A stretch of DNA of 34,167 nt from an uncultured Pelagibacteraceae bacterium (GTDB lineage Bacteria; Pseudomonadota; Alphaproteobacteria; Pelagibacterales; Pelagibacteraceae). The position numbers were made by a program, and so were the translations under genes. This document shows positions 19,036 through 27,826 of this stretch, piece by piece; positions within the stretch are counted from its first letter, which is position 1, and every line of letters starts with the position of its first letter. Location of the stretch: assembly GCA_902624345.1 (NCBI GenBank), contig CACNXI010000004.1, forward strand, positions 1 to 34,167, written 5' to 3'. A model generated the notes under the pieces. It was not told the origin of the DNA, did not search any database, and worked only from the letters and a program-made list of their open reading frames with translations.

Positions 19036-19491
19036 TTAATTATTTAAGAATTCAATCGCTCCCTGCAATATAAACGTTGCTGCATTTTCATCTATTTTTT
19101 GAACTCTTTTAGATACATTAATGTCTAATTGACTTGATATCTTAAAGGCACCGACAGTTGATAATCTCTCATCCCATAAAGCCACAGGTGTATTTGTTTT
19201 ATTCTCAATCATCTTAGCTTTGTCCAAAGCTGATTGAGAAGAGGGGCCTTTACTTCCATCCATATTCAATGGATTTCCTACAACAATAGCCTTTATATTT
19301 TCTTGTTCAATTATTTCTAAAAGTTCACTGATAAAATTTTCATGATCAACATATTCTATAGTTTTAAAAGGAGTCGCTATAACTCGTTTATGATCACAGA
19401 TTGAAACACCAATTCTCTTTTTTCCAAGATCTAAACCAATTAACCTTGCGTTTTTATCAATTTTAGACTTGAGTTCCTTTAAAGTGATCAT
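19036..19491 (-). CDS. ruvX: Holliday junction resolvase-like RuvX/YqgF
   Basis: [66 protein letters not shown]. Confidence 0.92.
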   Translation of the reverse strand: MITLKELKSKIDKNARLIGLDLGKKRIGVSICDHKRVIATPFKTIEYVDHENFISELLEIIEQENIKAIVVGNPLNMDGSKGPSSQSALDKAKMIENKTNTPVALWDERLSTVGAFKISSQLDINVSKRVQKIDENAATFILQGAIEFLNN

Positions 19492-19541
19492 ATTGTTTTT
19501 TTCTTATATAATGATATTTTTCCTTTAAATTTAATTATCAT

Positions 19542-19829
19542 ATGAGCATAGATCTTAAAACAATTAAACATATAGCAAAATTATCAAGAATTTCCATAGA
19601 TGATAAAAAAGCAAAAGAACTTGAAAAAGATCTAAATTCTATTTTTGAATTTATCGAAGCGTTAAATAAAGTTGATACTAAAAAAGTGGACCCACTGACA
19701 TCAATTGCCGAAACATCATTGAAATTAAGAGGCGATGAGGTCAAAACAAAAAATATAAGAGAACAAATCTTAAAAAATTCACCAGACGAAAATAAAGATT
19801 TTTTTGTCGTACCAAAGGTTGTAGAATGA
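19542..19829 (+). CDS. gatC: Asp-tRNA(Asn)/Glu-tRNA(Gln) amidotransferase subunit C
   Basis: [39 protein letters not shown]...LRGDEV; followed by gatA and gatB. Confidence 0.95.
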   Translation: MSIDLKTIKHIAKLSRISIDDKKAKELEKDLNSIFEFIEALNKVDTKKVDPLTSIAETSLKLRGDEVKTKNIREQILKNSPDENKDFFVVPKVVE

Positions 19830-21283
19830 GTGATATAATAAATCTTACTTTATCAGCTTTAATTGATAAAATTAAAAATAAAGAATTATCTTCTCAAGAA
19901 ATTACAAACGCATATATTGCCAGAGCTGAAAAATCGAAAGATTTGAATACATACATCACTACCGATTTTGAAAATGCAATTGAAAAAGCCAAAAAATTTG
20001 ATGAAAAGGGAAATTTTGATTACAAGCTCCCTGGAGTTCCCCTTGCAGTTAAAGATCTTTTTTGTACCAATAATCTAAAGACAACAGCTGGAAGTAAAAT
20101 ACTTTCAAATTTTATTCCTAGTTACGAGTCCACTGTAACCCAACATTTATGGGATGAAGGGGCTATTTTGCTTGGAAAACTTAATTGTGATGAATTTGCA
20201 ATGGGTTCATCAAACGAAACTAGTTTTTTTGGAAATGTCGAAAGTCCGGTTGGTAAAAAAGTTGTGCCAGGTGGGTCTTCAGGTGGATCAGCTTCAGCAC
20301 TTGCAGCTAAATTGACACCAGCAACTATTGGAACTGATACTGGAGGTTCAATAAGACAACCAGCGTCTTTTACTGGTACTGTGGGCTTGAAACCAACATA
20401 TGGCAGTTGTTCTCGATATGGTATTGTTGCATTTGCTTCTTCATTAGATCAAGCAGGACCGATGACTCAGGATGTGTCTGACGCTGCATTAATGTTAGAT
20501 GTTATAAGTAAGTACGATACAAAAGATTCAACATCGGTAAATTTTAAGAGAGGTGATTATTTCAAATCGTTAAGTTCTAATATTAAAGGAAAAAAAATTG
20601 GTATTCCAAAAGAATATAGAGTCGATGGCATGCCTAAGGAGATTGAAAGTTTGTGGCAAGATGGAATTACTTTATTAAAAAAATTAGGAGCAAAAATTAT
20701 TGATATATCTTTACCTCACACTAAGTACGCATTGCCTGCTTATTATATAGTTGCACCAGCTGAAGCATCCTCTAACCTAGCTAGGTATGACGGGGTAAAG
20801 TACGGATATCGTTCTGAGGGAGAAAATTTGATCAGTATGTATGAAAACACAAGATCAGAGGGTTTTGGTGATGAAGTAAAAAGAAGAATAATGATTGGAA
20901 CATATGTTTTGTCATCTGGTTATTATGATGCTTATTATTTAAAAGCACAAAAAATTAGAAGATTAATCAAAAATGATTTTGATGAAGCTTATAAATCTGT
21001 AGATGCAATTTTAACTCCTTCCACACCTAGTTCGGCCTTCAAGATTGGTGACAAAACAGATGATCCTGTATCAATGTATCTAAATGATATCTTTACAGTG
21101 CCAGTCAATTTGTCAGGACTGCCAGCTATATCTATTCCAGCAGGTAAAGATAAAAATAATTATCCTTTAGGCTTACAACTTATAGGCAAAGCATTTGAAG
21201 AGCAAAATTTATTAAATATTTCATATTCAATGGAAAAAGAATTAAGTTTTAAAAATAATTTGCAGGATTGGTGGATTAAATGA
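19826..21283 (+). CDS. gatA: Asp-tRNA(Asn)/Glu-tRNA(Gln) amidotransferase subunit A
   Basis: Amidase signature [47 protein letters not shown]. Confidence 0.98.
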   Translation: MSDIINLTLSALIDKIKNKELSSQEITNAYIARAEKSKDLNTYITTDFENAIEKAKKFDEKGNFDYKLPGVPLAVKDLFCTNNLKTTAGSKILSNFIPSYESTVTQHLWDEGAILLGKLNCDEFAMGSSNETSFFGNVESPVGKKVVPGGSSGGSASALAAKLTPATIGTDTGGSIRQPASFTGTVGLKPTYGSCSRYGIVAFASSLDQAGPMTQDVSDAALMLDVISKYDTKDSTSVNFKRGDYFKSLSSNIKGKKIGIPKEYRVDGMPKEIESLWQDGITLLKKLGAKIIDISLPHTKYALPAYYIVAPAEASSNLARYDGVKYGYRSEGENLISMYENTRSEGFGDEVKRRIMIGTYVLSSGYYDAYYLKAQKIRRLIKNDFDEAYKSVDAILTPSTPSSAFKIGDKTDDPVSMYLNDIFTVPVNLSGLPAISIPAGKDKNNYPLGLQLIGKAFEEQNLLNISYSMEKELSFKNNLQDWWIK

Positions 21284-22743
21284 GTAAAAATAAAGAATAT
21301 TTAATAAAGAGAGGTAACTCAGAATACGAAGTTATAATTGGTTTAGAAGTTCATGCTCAAGTTCTTTCAAAATCGAAGCTATTTTCTGACTCACCTACGA
21401 ACTTTGGCGCTGAACCAAATACCCAGGTGAGTTTGGTAGATGCTGCATTTCCTGGAATGCTACCAGTAATAAATGAATTTTGTATAAAGCAAGCAGTAAA
21501 AACGGGCATAGGTCTTAATGCAGCGATAAATAAAAAATCAATTTTTGATAGGAAAAACTATTTTTATGCTGATTTACCACAAGGATATCAAATTTCTCAA
21601 TACAAAGATCCAATAGTTGGTGAAGGTTCAATTTTATTAGATTTACCAGATGGAGAAAAAGAAGTTGGTATTGAAAGGCTGCATTTAGAACAAGATGCAG
21701 GAAAAAGTATTCATGACATTGATCCCCAAAACACTCTCGTAGACTTAAATAGATCTGGAGTTGCCCTTATGGAAATAGTAAGCAAACCAGACTTAAGATC
21801 TCCAGAGGAAGTAAATTTATATATCAAAAAACTTAGATCAATTATGAGATATCTTGGAACTTGTGATGGAAATATGCAAGAAGGATCTTTAAGAGCTGAT
21901 GTGAATGTTTCAATCAGAAAGACAGGGGATAAAAAGTTAGGCACAAGATGTGAAATTAAAAACGTCAATTCTATAAAATTTATGCAAATGGCAATTGAAT
22001 ATGAAGCAAACCGTCAAGCTGATATATTAGAAGAGGGAGGCTCTATTGATCAAGAAACTCGTCTTTTTGATACTAAAAAAAATGAGACTAGATCGATGAG
22101 ATCAAAAGAAGATGCTCACGATTATAGATACTTTCCTGATCCTGACTTGTTACCACTTGAATTAACTGACGATTTCATATTAAAAATAAAAAAGGAAATA
22201 CCTGAACTTCCCGATGAAAAGAAAAAAAGATTTGTAGATAAGTTTAAATTAACTCCATACGAGGCAAATATATTGGTATCTGATATTGAAACATCAAAAT
22301 ATTTTGAAGATGTAATTAAAAATTCAGATATTAAGCTAGCAACAAACTGGATAACAGGCGAATTATTTGCATTACTTAATGATAGAAATTTAGAAATATC
22401 AGAAAGTCCTATCTCATCTAAAAATTTATCATCTTTAATTAACTTGATTAAAGATGGTACTATTTCTGGCAAAATTGCAAAAACAGTTTTTGAAATAATG
22501 GCAAATGAAAGTAAAGATCCAAAAAGCATTATTGACGAAAAGGGATTGAAACAACAAAGCGACCCTAAAGAAATCGAAAAAATTGTAGATGATGTAATTA
22601 AAGAAAATCCTAAAAATGTTGAATTATTTAAATCCGGTAAAGATAAATTGTTTGGTTTTTTTGTTGGTCAAGTTATGAAAAAGACAGACGGCAAGGCTAA
22701 TCCTAAGTTAGTAAATGATATCTTAAAGAAAAAATTGAACTAG
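21280..22743 (+). CDS. gatB: Asp-tRNA(Asn)/Glu-tRNA(Gln) amidotransferase subunit B
   Basis: [60 protein letters not shown] overlap with gatA. Confidence 0.98.
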   Translation: MSKNKEYLIKRGNSEYEVIIGLEVHAQVLSKSKLFSDSPTNFGAEPNTQVSLVDAAFPGMLPVINEFCIKQAVKTGIGLNAAINKKSIFDRKNYFYADLPQGYQISQYKDPIVGEGSILLDLPDGEKEVGIERLHLEQDAGKSIHDIDPQNTLVDLNRSGVALMEIVSKPDLRSPEEVNLYIKKLRSIMRYLGTCDGNMQEGSLRADVNVSIRKTGDKKLGTRCEIKNVNSIKFMQMAIEYEANRQADILEEGGSIDQETRLFDTKKNETRSMRSKEDAHDYRYFPDPDLLPLELTDDFILKIKKEIPELPDEKKKRFVDKFKLTPYEANILVSDIETSKYFEDVIKNSDIKLATNWITGELFALLNDRNLEISESPISSKNLSSLINLIKDGTISGKIAKTVFEIMANESKDPKSIIDEKGLKQQSDPKEIEKIVDDVIKENPKNVELFKSGKDKLFGFFVGQVMKKTDGKANPKLVNDILKKKLN

Positions 22744-22744
22744 C

Positions 22745-23401
22745 ATGAGTTCAAATCTACCTATTAATAAGCAAATAGAAAAATATATTGATGATCACTC
22801 TTTAAAACTACATCCGGTGCAAAATGAAATTATTAAGTATAACGACACACTTGGAAAAAAAAAGAAATTACAAATTTCAATTAACCAATGTCATTTTTTA
22901 TATTTAGTAACAAAATTGTTTAAACCTAAAGAAATTTTAGAAATTGGTACTTTTACAGGTCTTAGCTCATTAAGTATGTGTATTGGTCTAGAAAACGACT
23001 CTAAGATCACCACTCTGGATAAAAATAAAGAAACTTCTTTAGTGGCAAAAAATTTTTTTGAAAAGGCAAAAGTTTCAGAACAAATTGATATAATTATTGA
23101 TGAAGCCATCAATGGTATTAATAAATTAATAAGCCAAAAAAAATTATTTGATTTGATTTTTATTGATGCTGATAAAGAAAATTACAAAAAATATTATGAA
23201 TTATCTTTTAACTTATTAAAAAAGGATGGTTTTATAATAATTGATAATGTCTTATGGCATGGCGAAGTTGTAGATAAAAACAATAAAGAACACTTAACTG
23301 AGATAATTCGAGATTTTAATACATATGTTAACAATGATGTAAGAGTTGAAAATATGATTATCCCAATCGGTGATGGCTTTTCAATTTGTAGAAAATTATA
23401 A
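22745..23401 (+). CDS. Family-3 (COG4122-like) class I SAM-dependent O-methyltransferase; candidate TrmR-like tRNA ho5U methyltransferase
   Basis: ILEIGTFTGLSSLSMCIGL; FDLIFIDADKENYKKYYELSFNLLKKDGFIIIDNVLWHGEVVD; 218 aa; overlaps trhO start. Confidence 0.85.
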   Translation: MSSNLPINKQIEKYIDDHSLKLHPVQNEIIKYNDTLGKKKKLQISINQCHFLYLVTKLFKPKEILEIGTFTGLSSLSMCIGLENDSKITTLDKNKETSLVAKNFFEKAKVSEQIDIIIDEAINGINKLISQKKLFDLIFIDADKENYKKYYELSFNLLKKDGFIIIDNVLWHGEVVDKNNKEHLTEIIRDFNTYVNNDVRVENMIIPIGDGFSICRKL

Positions 23402-24303
23402 TGTATACAATCTTTGGTTTTTATAAATTTAAACAACTAAAAAAGATCAGTAAACTTAAAGATAAACTTCAAAATATCATTGATTTTTATAAAATTAAAG
23501 GAACTATAATTATCTCACCTGAGGGAACTAACGGATCAATTTCTTTCGTAAAAAAAAATACTAATCAAATAAAAATAAATCTTAAAAAAATATTTGCCAT
23601 TACAAAATTTGATAATGAAAACATTTCTTTTAATAGATTTATTCCTTTTCATAAGGGAAGGGTGAAGGTTAAAAAGGAAGTTGTTCCAATTGGAAAAAGG
23701 CTAAAAAAAAAAGTTAAATATAATCATCTTTCTCCTAAAGAATGGAATAATTTTGTTTTAAAAGAAGACACTTATATAATTGATACGAGAAAAGATTTTG
23801 AGTTTAGAATTGGGACTTTCAAGAGGTCTATAAATCCAAAATTAAATAATTTTAGAGATTTTTCTAAATATTTTCAAAAGTTTAATAAAAATTCGAAAAT
23901 CGGAATGTTTTGCACAGGAGGCATTCGATGTGAAAAGGCTAGCGATTATTTATATAGCAAAGGTTATAAAAATGTTTTTCAGTTAAAAGGCGGTATTATT
24001 AATTATTTGTCAAAAATCGACAGAAAAGAAAGCTTATGGAAAGGGGAATGTTTTGTATTTGATAATCGTGTTTCTGTGAACCATAGGTTAAATAGAGGCA
24101 AATATTTAATTTGTGCTGGATGTAGAGAACCTATTTCTGTTAAAGATAAGAAATCTGTTAAATTTGAAGAAGGTGTTTCATGTCCTAATTGTTATAATAA
24201 ATCAAGCATAGAACAAAAAAAACGATTTAGAATGAGACAAAGTCAAATTGATAAAGCAAAAAAAGAAAAAAAAAATTACATGTTTAAAAAAATTTACAAA
24301 TAG
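23401..24303 (+). CDS. trhO: tRNA uridine(34) hydroxylase TrhO (rhodanese-fold, UPF0176)
   Basis: GTIIISPEGTNGSIS; IDTRKDFEFRIGTFKRSINP; GMFCTGGIRCEKASDYLYSKGYKNVFQLKGGIINYL; WKGECFVFDNRVSVNHRL. Confidence 0.93.
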   Translation: MYTIFGFYKFKQLKKISKLKDKLQNIIDFYKIKGTIIISPEGTNGSISFVKKNTNQIKINLKKIFAITKFDNENISFNRFIPFHKGRVKVKKEVVPIGKRLKKKVKYNHLSPKEWNNFVLKEDTYIIDTRKDFEFRIGTFKRSINPKLNNFRDFSKYFQKFNKNSKIGMFCTGGIRCEKASDYLYSKGYKNVFQLKGGIINYLSKIDRKESLWKGECFVFDNRVSVNHRLNRGKYLICAGCREPISVKDKKSVKFEEGVSCPNCYNKSSIEQKKRFRMRQSQIDKAKKEKKNYMFKKIYK

Positions 24304-25680
24304 ATGGTTAAGAAGATTAATTTAACAGCAGATCCAATGTGGCGACTTCTAAGAAGAGTTACATTCCCAGCCAGTATTGGATCGTTATTTCAAACTTTTT
24401 ATAATCTGGTTGATACATTTTTTGCTGGAAAGATATCACCTGATGCACTAAGTGCTTTAGCAAAATCGTTTCCAATTTACTTTATTATTATCGCAATAGG
24501 TGTTGGAGTTGGAGCTGGCACAAATACACTTATAGGAAATTCCATAGGTGAAAAAAAAGAAAAAATCGCTTCGTTATATGTTGCTCAATCAATAATTTTT
24601 GCAATAATCATTTCATTATTAGTTACATTTGTAGGAATTAATTCATCCAATTATCTACTTCAATTATTAGGGTCCTCTCCAGAAAATATTATTTTGACCA
24701 GAGAATATTTAGATATAATTTTTTATTGCACAGTAATAGTATTGATCCAAGTATCTTTAAATGGGACATTAAACGCTCAAGGGGATACAAAAAGTTATAG
24801 AAACGTCCTTATATTTACTTTTTTTTTAAATATCATACTTAATCCAATTTTTATTTTTGGTTTTTCGATAATACCTGCTTTTGGAATTTCAGGTATTGCA
24901 ATTGCTACAGTTATTTGTCAACTTATTGGAACAATGTATTTAGCGCAAAAAGTTTATTGTTGTAAACTTAAAGAGTATTTATATGCAAAGTGTTTTATTC
25001 CAAAAATTAACTTTTTAAGCAATCTTACTTTTCAATCTGTGCCAATCATGTTTAGCATGCTGTTAATTGGTGTTGGTATATTTAATGTATTATACTTTGT
25101 AGGAAAATTTGGAGATATTGCTGCAGCTGGTTATGGAGCTGCACTTAGAATAGAACAAGTTTTCTTATTACCAGTCATAGCATTGAATACGGCTGTATTG
25201 TCAATTGGAGGTCAAAACTTCGGAGCTAGAAATTTTGAAAGAATAAGAGATCTTTATAAAAAAGCATTAATATTTGGTTGCTCATTTATGATCATGGCTG
25301 GCTTTATTCTGTATTTTGGGGCAGAAAACCTCCTTGGATTAATTACTGACGATCCAGAAACTATTAAATTTGGATCTCTATATTTAAAGATTGCAGCATT
25401 GATAGGACCTATATATCCAACTTTTTTTATTACCACTGCTGTATTTCAGGCTCTTAAGAGACCCATCTTTAGTTTGTATCTGAGTATATTAAGGCTTACT
25501 GCAATTCCTTTTTTATGTTTGTGGTACGTTATTAATATTAAAGGAGGGGGTTACAGCGATATATTTTATACAATATTAGTTACAAATTGGTTAATGGGAT
25601 TAGTGGTACTATTTTTTATAGGATCTTTTTTTAATTATATGTTTAAAGATAACAAAAAATATTTTTTTATAAAAAGTTAG
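24304..25680 (+). CDS. MATE family efflux transporter
   Basis: Multi-TM protein; LFQTFYNLVDTFFAGKISPDALSALA; NGTLNAQGDTKSYRNVLIFTFFLNIILNPIFIFGF; repeated MATE half. Confidence 0.92.
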   Translation: MVKKINLTADPMWRLLRRVTFPASIGSLFQTFYNLVDTFFAGKISPDALSALAKSFPIYFIIIAIGVGVGAGTNTLIGNSIGEKKEKIASLYVAQSIIFAIIISLLVTFVGINSSNYLLQLLGSSPENIILTREYLDIIFYCTVIVLIQVSLNGTLNAQGDTKSYRNVLIFTFFLNIILNPIFIFGFSIIPAFGISGIAIATVICQLIGTMYLAQKVYCCKLKEYLYAKCFIPKINFLSNLTFQSVPIMFSMLLIGVGIFNVLYFVGKFGDIAAAGYGAALRIEQVFLLPVIALNTAVLSIGGQNFGARNFERIRDLYKKALIFGCSFMIMAGFILYFGAENLLGLITDDPETIKFGSLYLKIAALIGPIYPTFFITTAVFQALKRPIFSLYLSILRLTAIPFLCLWYVINIKGGGYSDIFYTILVTNWLMGLVVLFFIGSFFNYMFKDNKKYFFIKS

Positions 25681-25681
25681 A

Positions 25682-26416
25682 TTAATTATCCTTTTTCATT
25701 TTTTTTTCAAGCCGTCTAACTAAGAATGATACAATTAAAATTAATATAAGATATTCTAAGATTAAAAAAGTATATATTTCTAAAGGTCTGTATGTAGTAA
25801 CAACAAGCTCATTCGCCTTTCTAGTTAAGTCTCCAATACCAATAATCGAAACTAGAGAAGACATTTTTAGAACGTATACAAACTGATTTCCAATAGCAGG
25901 TAGTATATTTCTTATAGCTTGAGGAAGAATGACAAGTCTTAATTTTCTAAAAAAATTAAGCCCTAAAGAACTTCCAGCTTCCCATTGAGGTTTTCTAATT
26001 GAATTTATTCCAGCTCTAAAAATTTCAGCTTGAAATGCGCTTTCACTTATAGATAAAGCTATAATACCAGATACAAATGGACTAAAACTAATTCCTGTCA
26101 TAATAGGTAATCCATAATAAATCCATAAAATCAAAACCAACAAAGGTATAGCTCTAACTATTTCGACATAGCCTATATTTAAGTATGTTAAAAATTTATT
26201 TTTGGCTAAGGAGGGGATAGCAACTATTAATCCCAATATTATTGATAAAGATATTGATACGATAGATATAAAGATAGTTGTTGTAAACCCACTTAATAAA
26301 AATTTTAGATTTGTTAAACCGTTAACATTGTTGGGAGATAATATTAACCAATCTAATTCCTGCTTTCCACATGATAACAGGAACAATAATGAAAATAATA
26401 AAAATAAGTTTTTCAC
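25682..26416 (-). CDS. Polar amino acid ABC transporter permease with N-terminal lipobox-like signal (GTG start)
   Basis: HisM-type permease: LVIPS...YVEIVRAIPLLVLILWIYYGLP; SAFQAEIFRAGINSIRKPQWEAGSSLGLNFFRKLRLVILPQAIRNILPAIGNQFVYVLKMSSLVSIIG; N-terminus MKNLFLLFSLLFLLSCGK. Confidence 0.9.
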   Translation of the reverse strand: MKNLFLLFSLLFLLSCGKQELDWLILSPNNVNGLTNLKFLLSGFTTTIFISIVSISLSIILGLIVAIPSLAKNKFLTYLNIGYVEIVRAIPLLVLILWIYYGLPIMTGISFSPFVSGIIALSISESAFQAEIFRAGINSIRKPQWEAGSSLGLNFFRKLRLVILPQAIRNILPAIGNQFVYVLKMSSLVSIIGIGDLTRKANELVVTTYRPLEIYTFLILEYLILILIVSFLVRRLEKKMKKDN

Positions 26417-26456
26417 ACTTATATTTATAAAGAATTAATTATTAATAGCTAATTTA

Positions 26457-27221
26457 TTATAAGCTTTTAAGATTATATTTTGCTAGAAGATCTTTAAAGA
26501 AACCAGATTTCTTTTTCTTATTGATCCAATCGTTAACGTACTTTCTCCACTTATCATCATTTTTACCAACCATCATAGCTAAGAAAGCAGGATTTTTTTC
26601 ACCATCTGGAACAATTGCTAATTGTGGATATTTAATAATTAATTTGTTGGCTTCAGTTGAACTTGTAATATTACCATCAGCTCTTCCTGCTAGTACTTCC
26701 TGAAAATCTCTTGCAGGTGCCTCTACTGAATTTAATTTTGATTTAGGAAAAAATTCTTTAGCTTTTTCTTCTTGTGAAGTTCCAAGCGTTGTAGCGATTG
26801 TAACATCTTTATTGTTTAGAGAATTCCAAGTTGAAAATTTACTTAAATTTTTCTTTAAAACCAGTGGAACAGTACCATATTTGTAATAAGTCTCTGTGAA
26901 ACCTGCTACTTCTGCTCTTTTAGGAGTTTTTGTTACACTTGTTGAAATGTCATATCTGTCTGAAGTAATTCCAGAAACTATAGTTTTCCATTCAGCGGGA
27001 ACAAACTTAATTTTTACACCCATGTCTTTTGCAAGTTCGTTCATGACATCAATGTCAAAACCTTTATAGGTATTTGTAGAAGGATCTTTTATAGTCATTG
27101 GATCCCAGTCTCCAGTTGTACCGACTCTTAGTTCCCCGTTTGAAAGAATTTTGTCTAAAGAAGAAGCGTTTGCTGAAAATGAGAATAATAAAGTAAATAA
27201 TAGTATGATAATTTTTTTCAT
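26457..27221 (-). CDS. Periplasmic solute-binding protein, family 3, PheC/cyclohexadienyl-dehydratase-like
   Basis: Signal peptide [89 protein letters not shown]; next gene is an ABC permease. Confidence 0.87.
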   Translation of the reverse strand: MKKIIILLFTLLFSFSANASSLDKILSNGELRVGTTGDWDPMTIKDPSTNTYKGFDIDVMNELAKDMGVKIKFVPAEWKTIVSGITSDRYDISTSVTKTPKRAEVAGFTETYYKYGTVPLVLKKNLSKFSTWNSLNNKDVTIATTLGTSQEEKAKEFFPKSKLNSVEAPARDFQEVLAGRADGNITSSTEANKLIIKYPQLAIVPDGEKNPAFLAMMVGKNDDKWRKYVNDWINKKKKSGFFKDLLAKYNLKSL

Positions 27222-27280
27222 ATTAGTTTAATAAGATAATTTATGATATTTTTCTATGCTAACCTTGACGCAGTTAAATT

Positions 27281-27826
27281 TTACAATAAATTCGCCCCGT
27301 CATTAAGCCAATCCCATAAATGATTAGAAAACGATCGTCTTACAAATAAATTTATATTGTTATCACCCAGGTTATGAATGATTACATCAATATGATTAAT
27401 TATAGTTTGGGTTGTGGATCCTTTAGTATCTTTAAATTTTGAGAAATCAAATGGACAACTCATTGAGAGTAATTCGTATAATTTTTCCCCAGAAATATTA
27501 ATACACACCCATTGGTCACTTACATTTGTAGCAGCTCCATAGCTAAGTGATGAAATTTCTTTAAAAATTCTATCAAAAATTTCTTTATTCATGCTATTTG
27601 TATAAACCATCCATTCATCTGGACTTAGCCATAAAGCGCTTAATTCTTGGTTACTTGTAGACGTATTACTTTCCGTTGGTAAAATAACAGAGAGAACCTG
27701 GCCAACTTTTGTAAAGAACTCTCTTTTATTTCCACGTAAGTTAATTTTAGTAATTGGTTCAACCTCTTTCAAATTTAAATCTGAATATTCTCTTTTGTCT
27801 TTAATAGCTGTATTTATATTATCCAT
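27281..27826 (-). CDS. soxG: Sarcosine oxidase gamma subunit
   Basis: Last gene in soxBDAG order; LWLSPDEWMVY...DQWVCINISG...LSMSCPFDFSKF...FVRRSFSNHLWDWL. Confidence 0.88.
   Translation of the reverse strand: MDNINTAIKDKREYSDLNLKEVEPITKINLRGNKREFFTKVGQVLSVILPTESNTSTSNQELSALWLSPDEWMVYTNSMNKEIFDRIFKEISSLSYGAATNVSDQWVCINISGEKLYELLSMSCPFDFSKFKDTKGSTTQTIINHIDVIIHNLGDNNINLFVRRSFSNHLWDWLNDGANLL

Noticed and set aside
22122-22529. 135-aa minus-strand ORF opposite gatB
   Set aside because: Fully antisense to gatB; composition is the expected mirror of an AT-rich coding strand.
27265-27287. TTGACG...TACAAT promoter on the plus strand between the SBP gene and soxG
   Set aside because: Spacer is only 11 bp and it points into the 3' end of soxG; no plus-strand gene follows.
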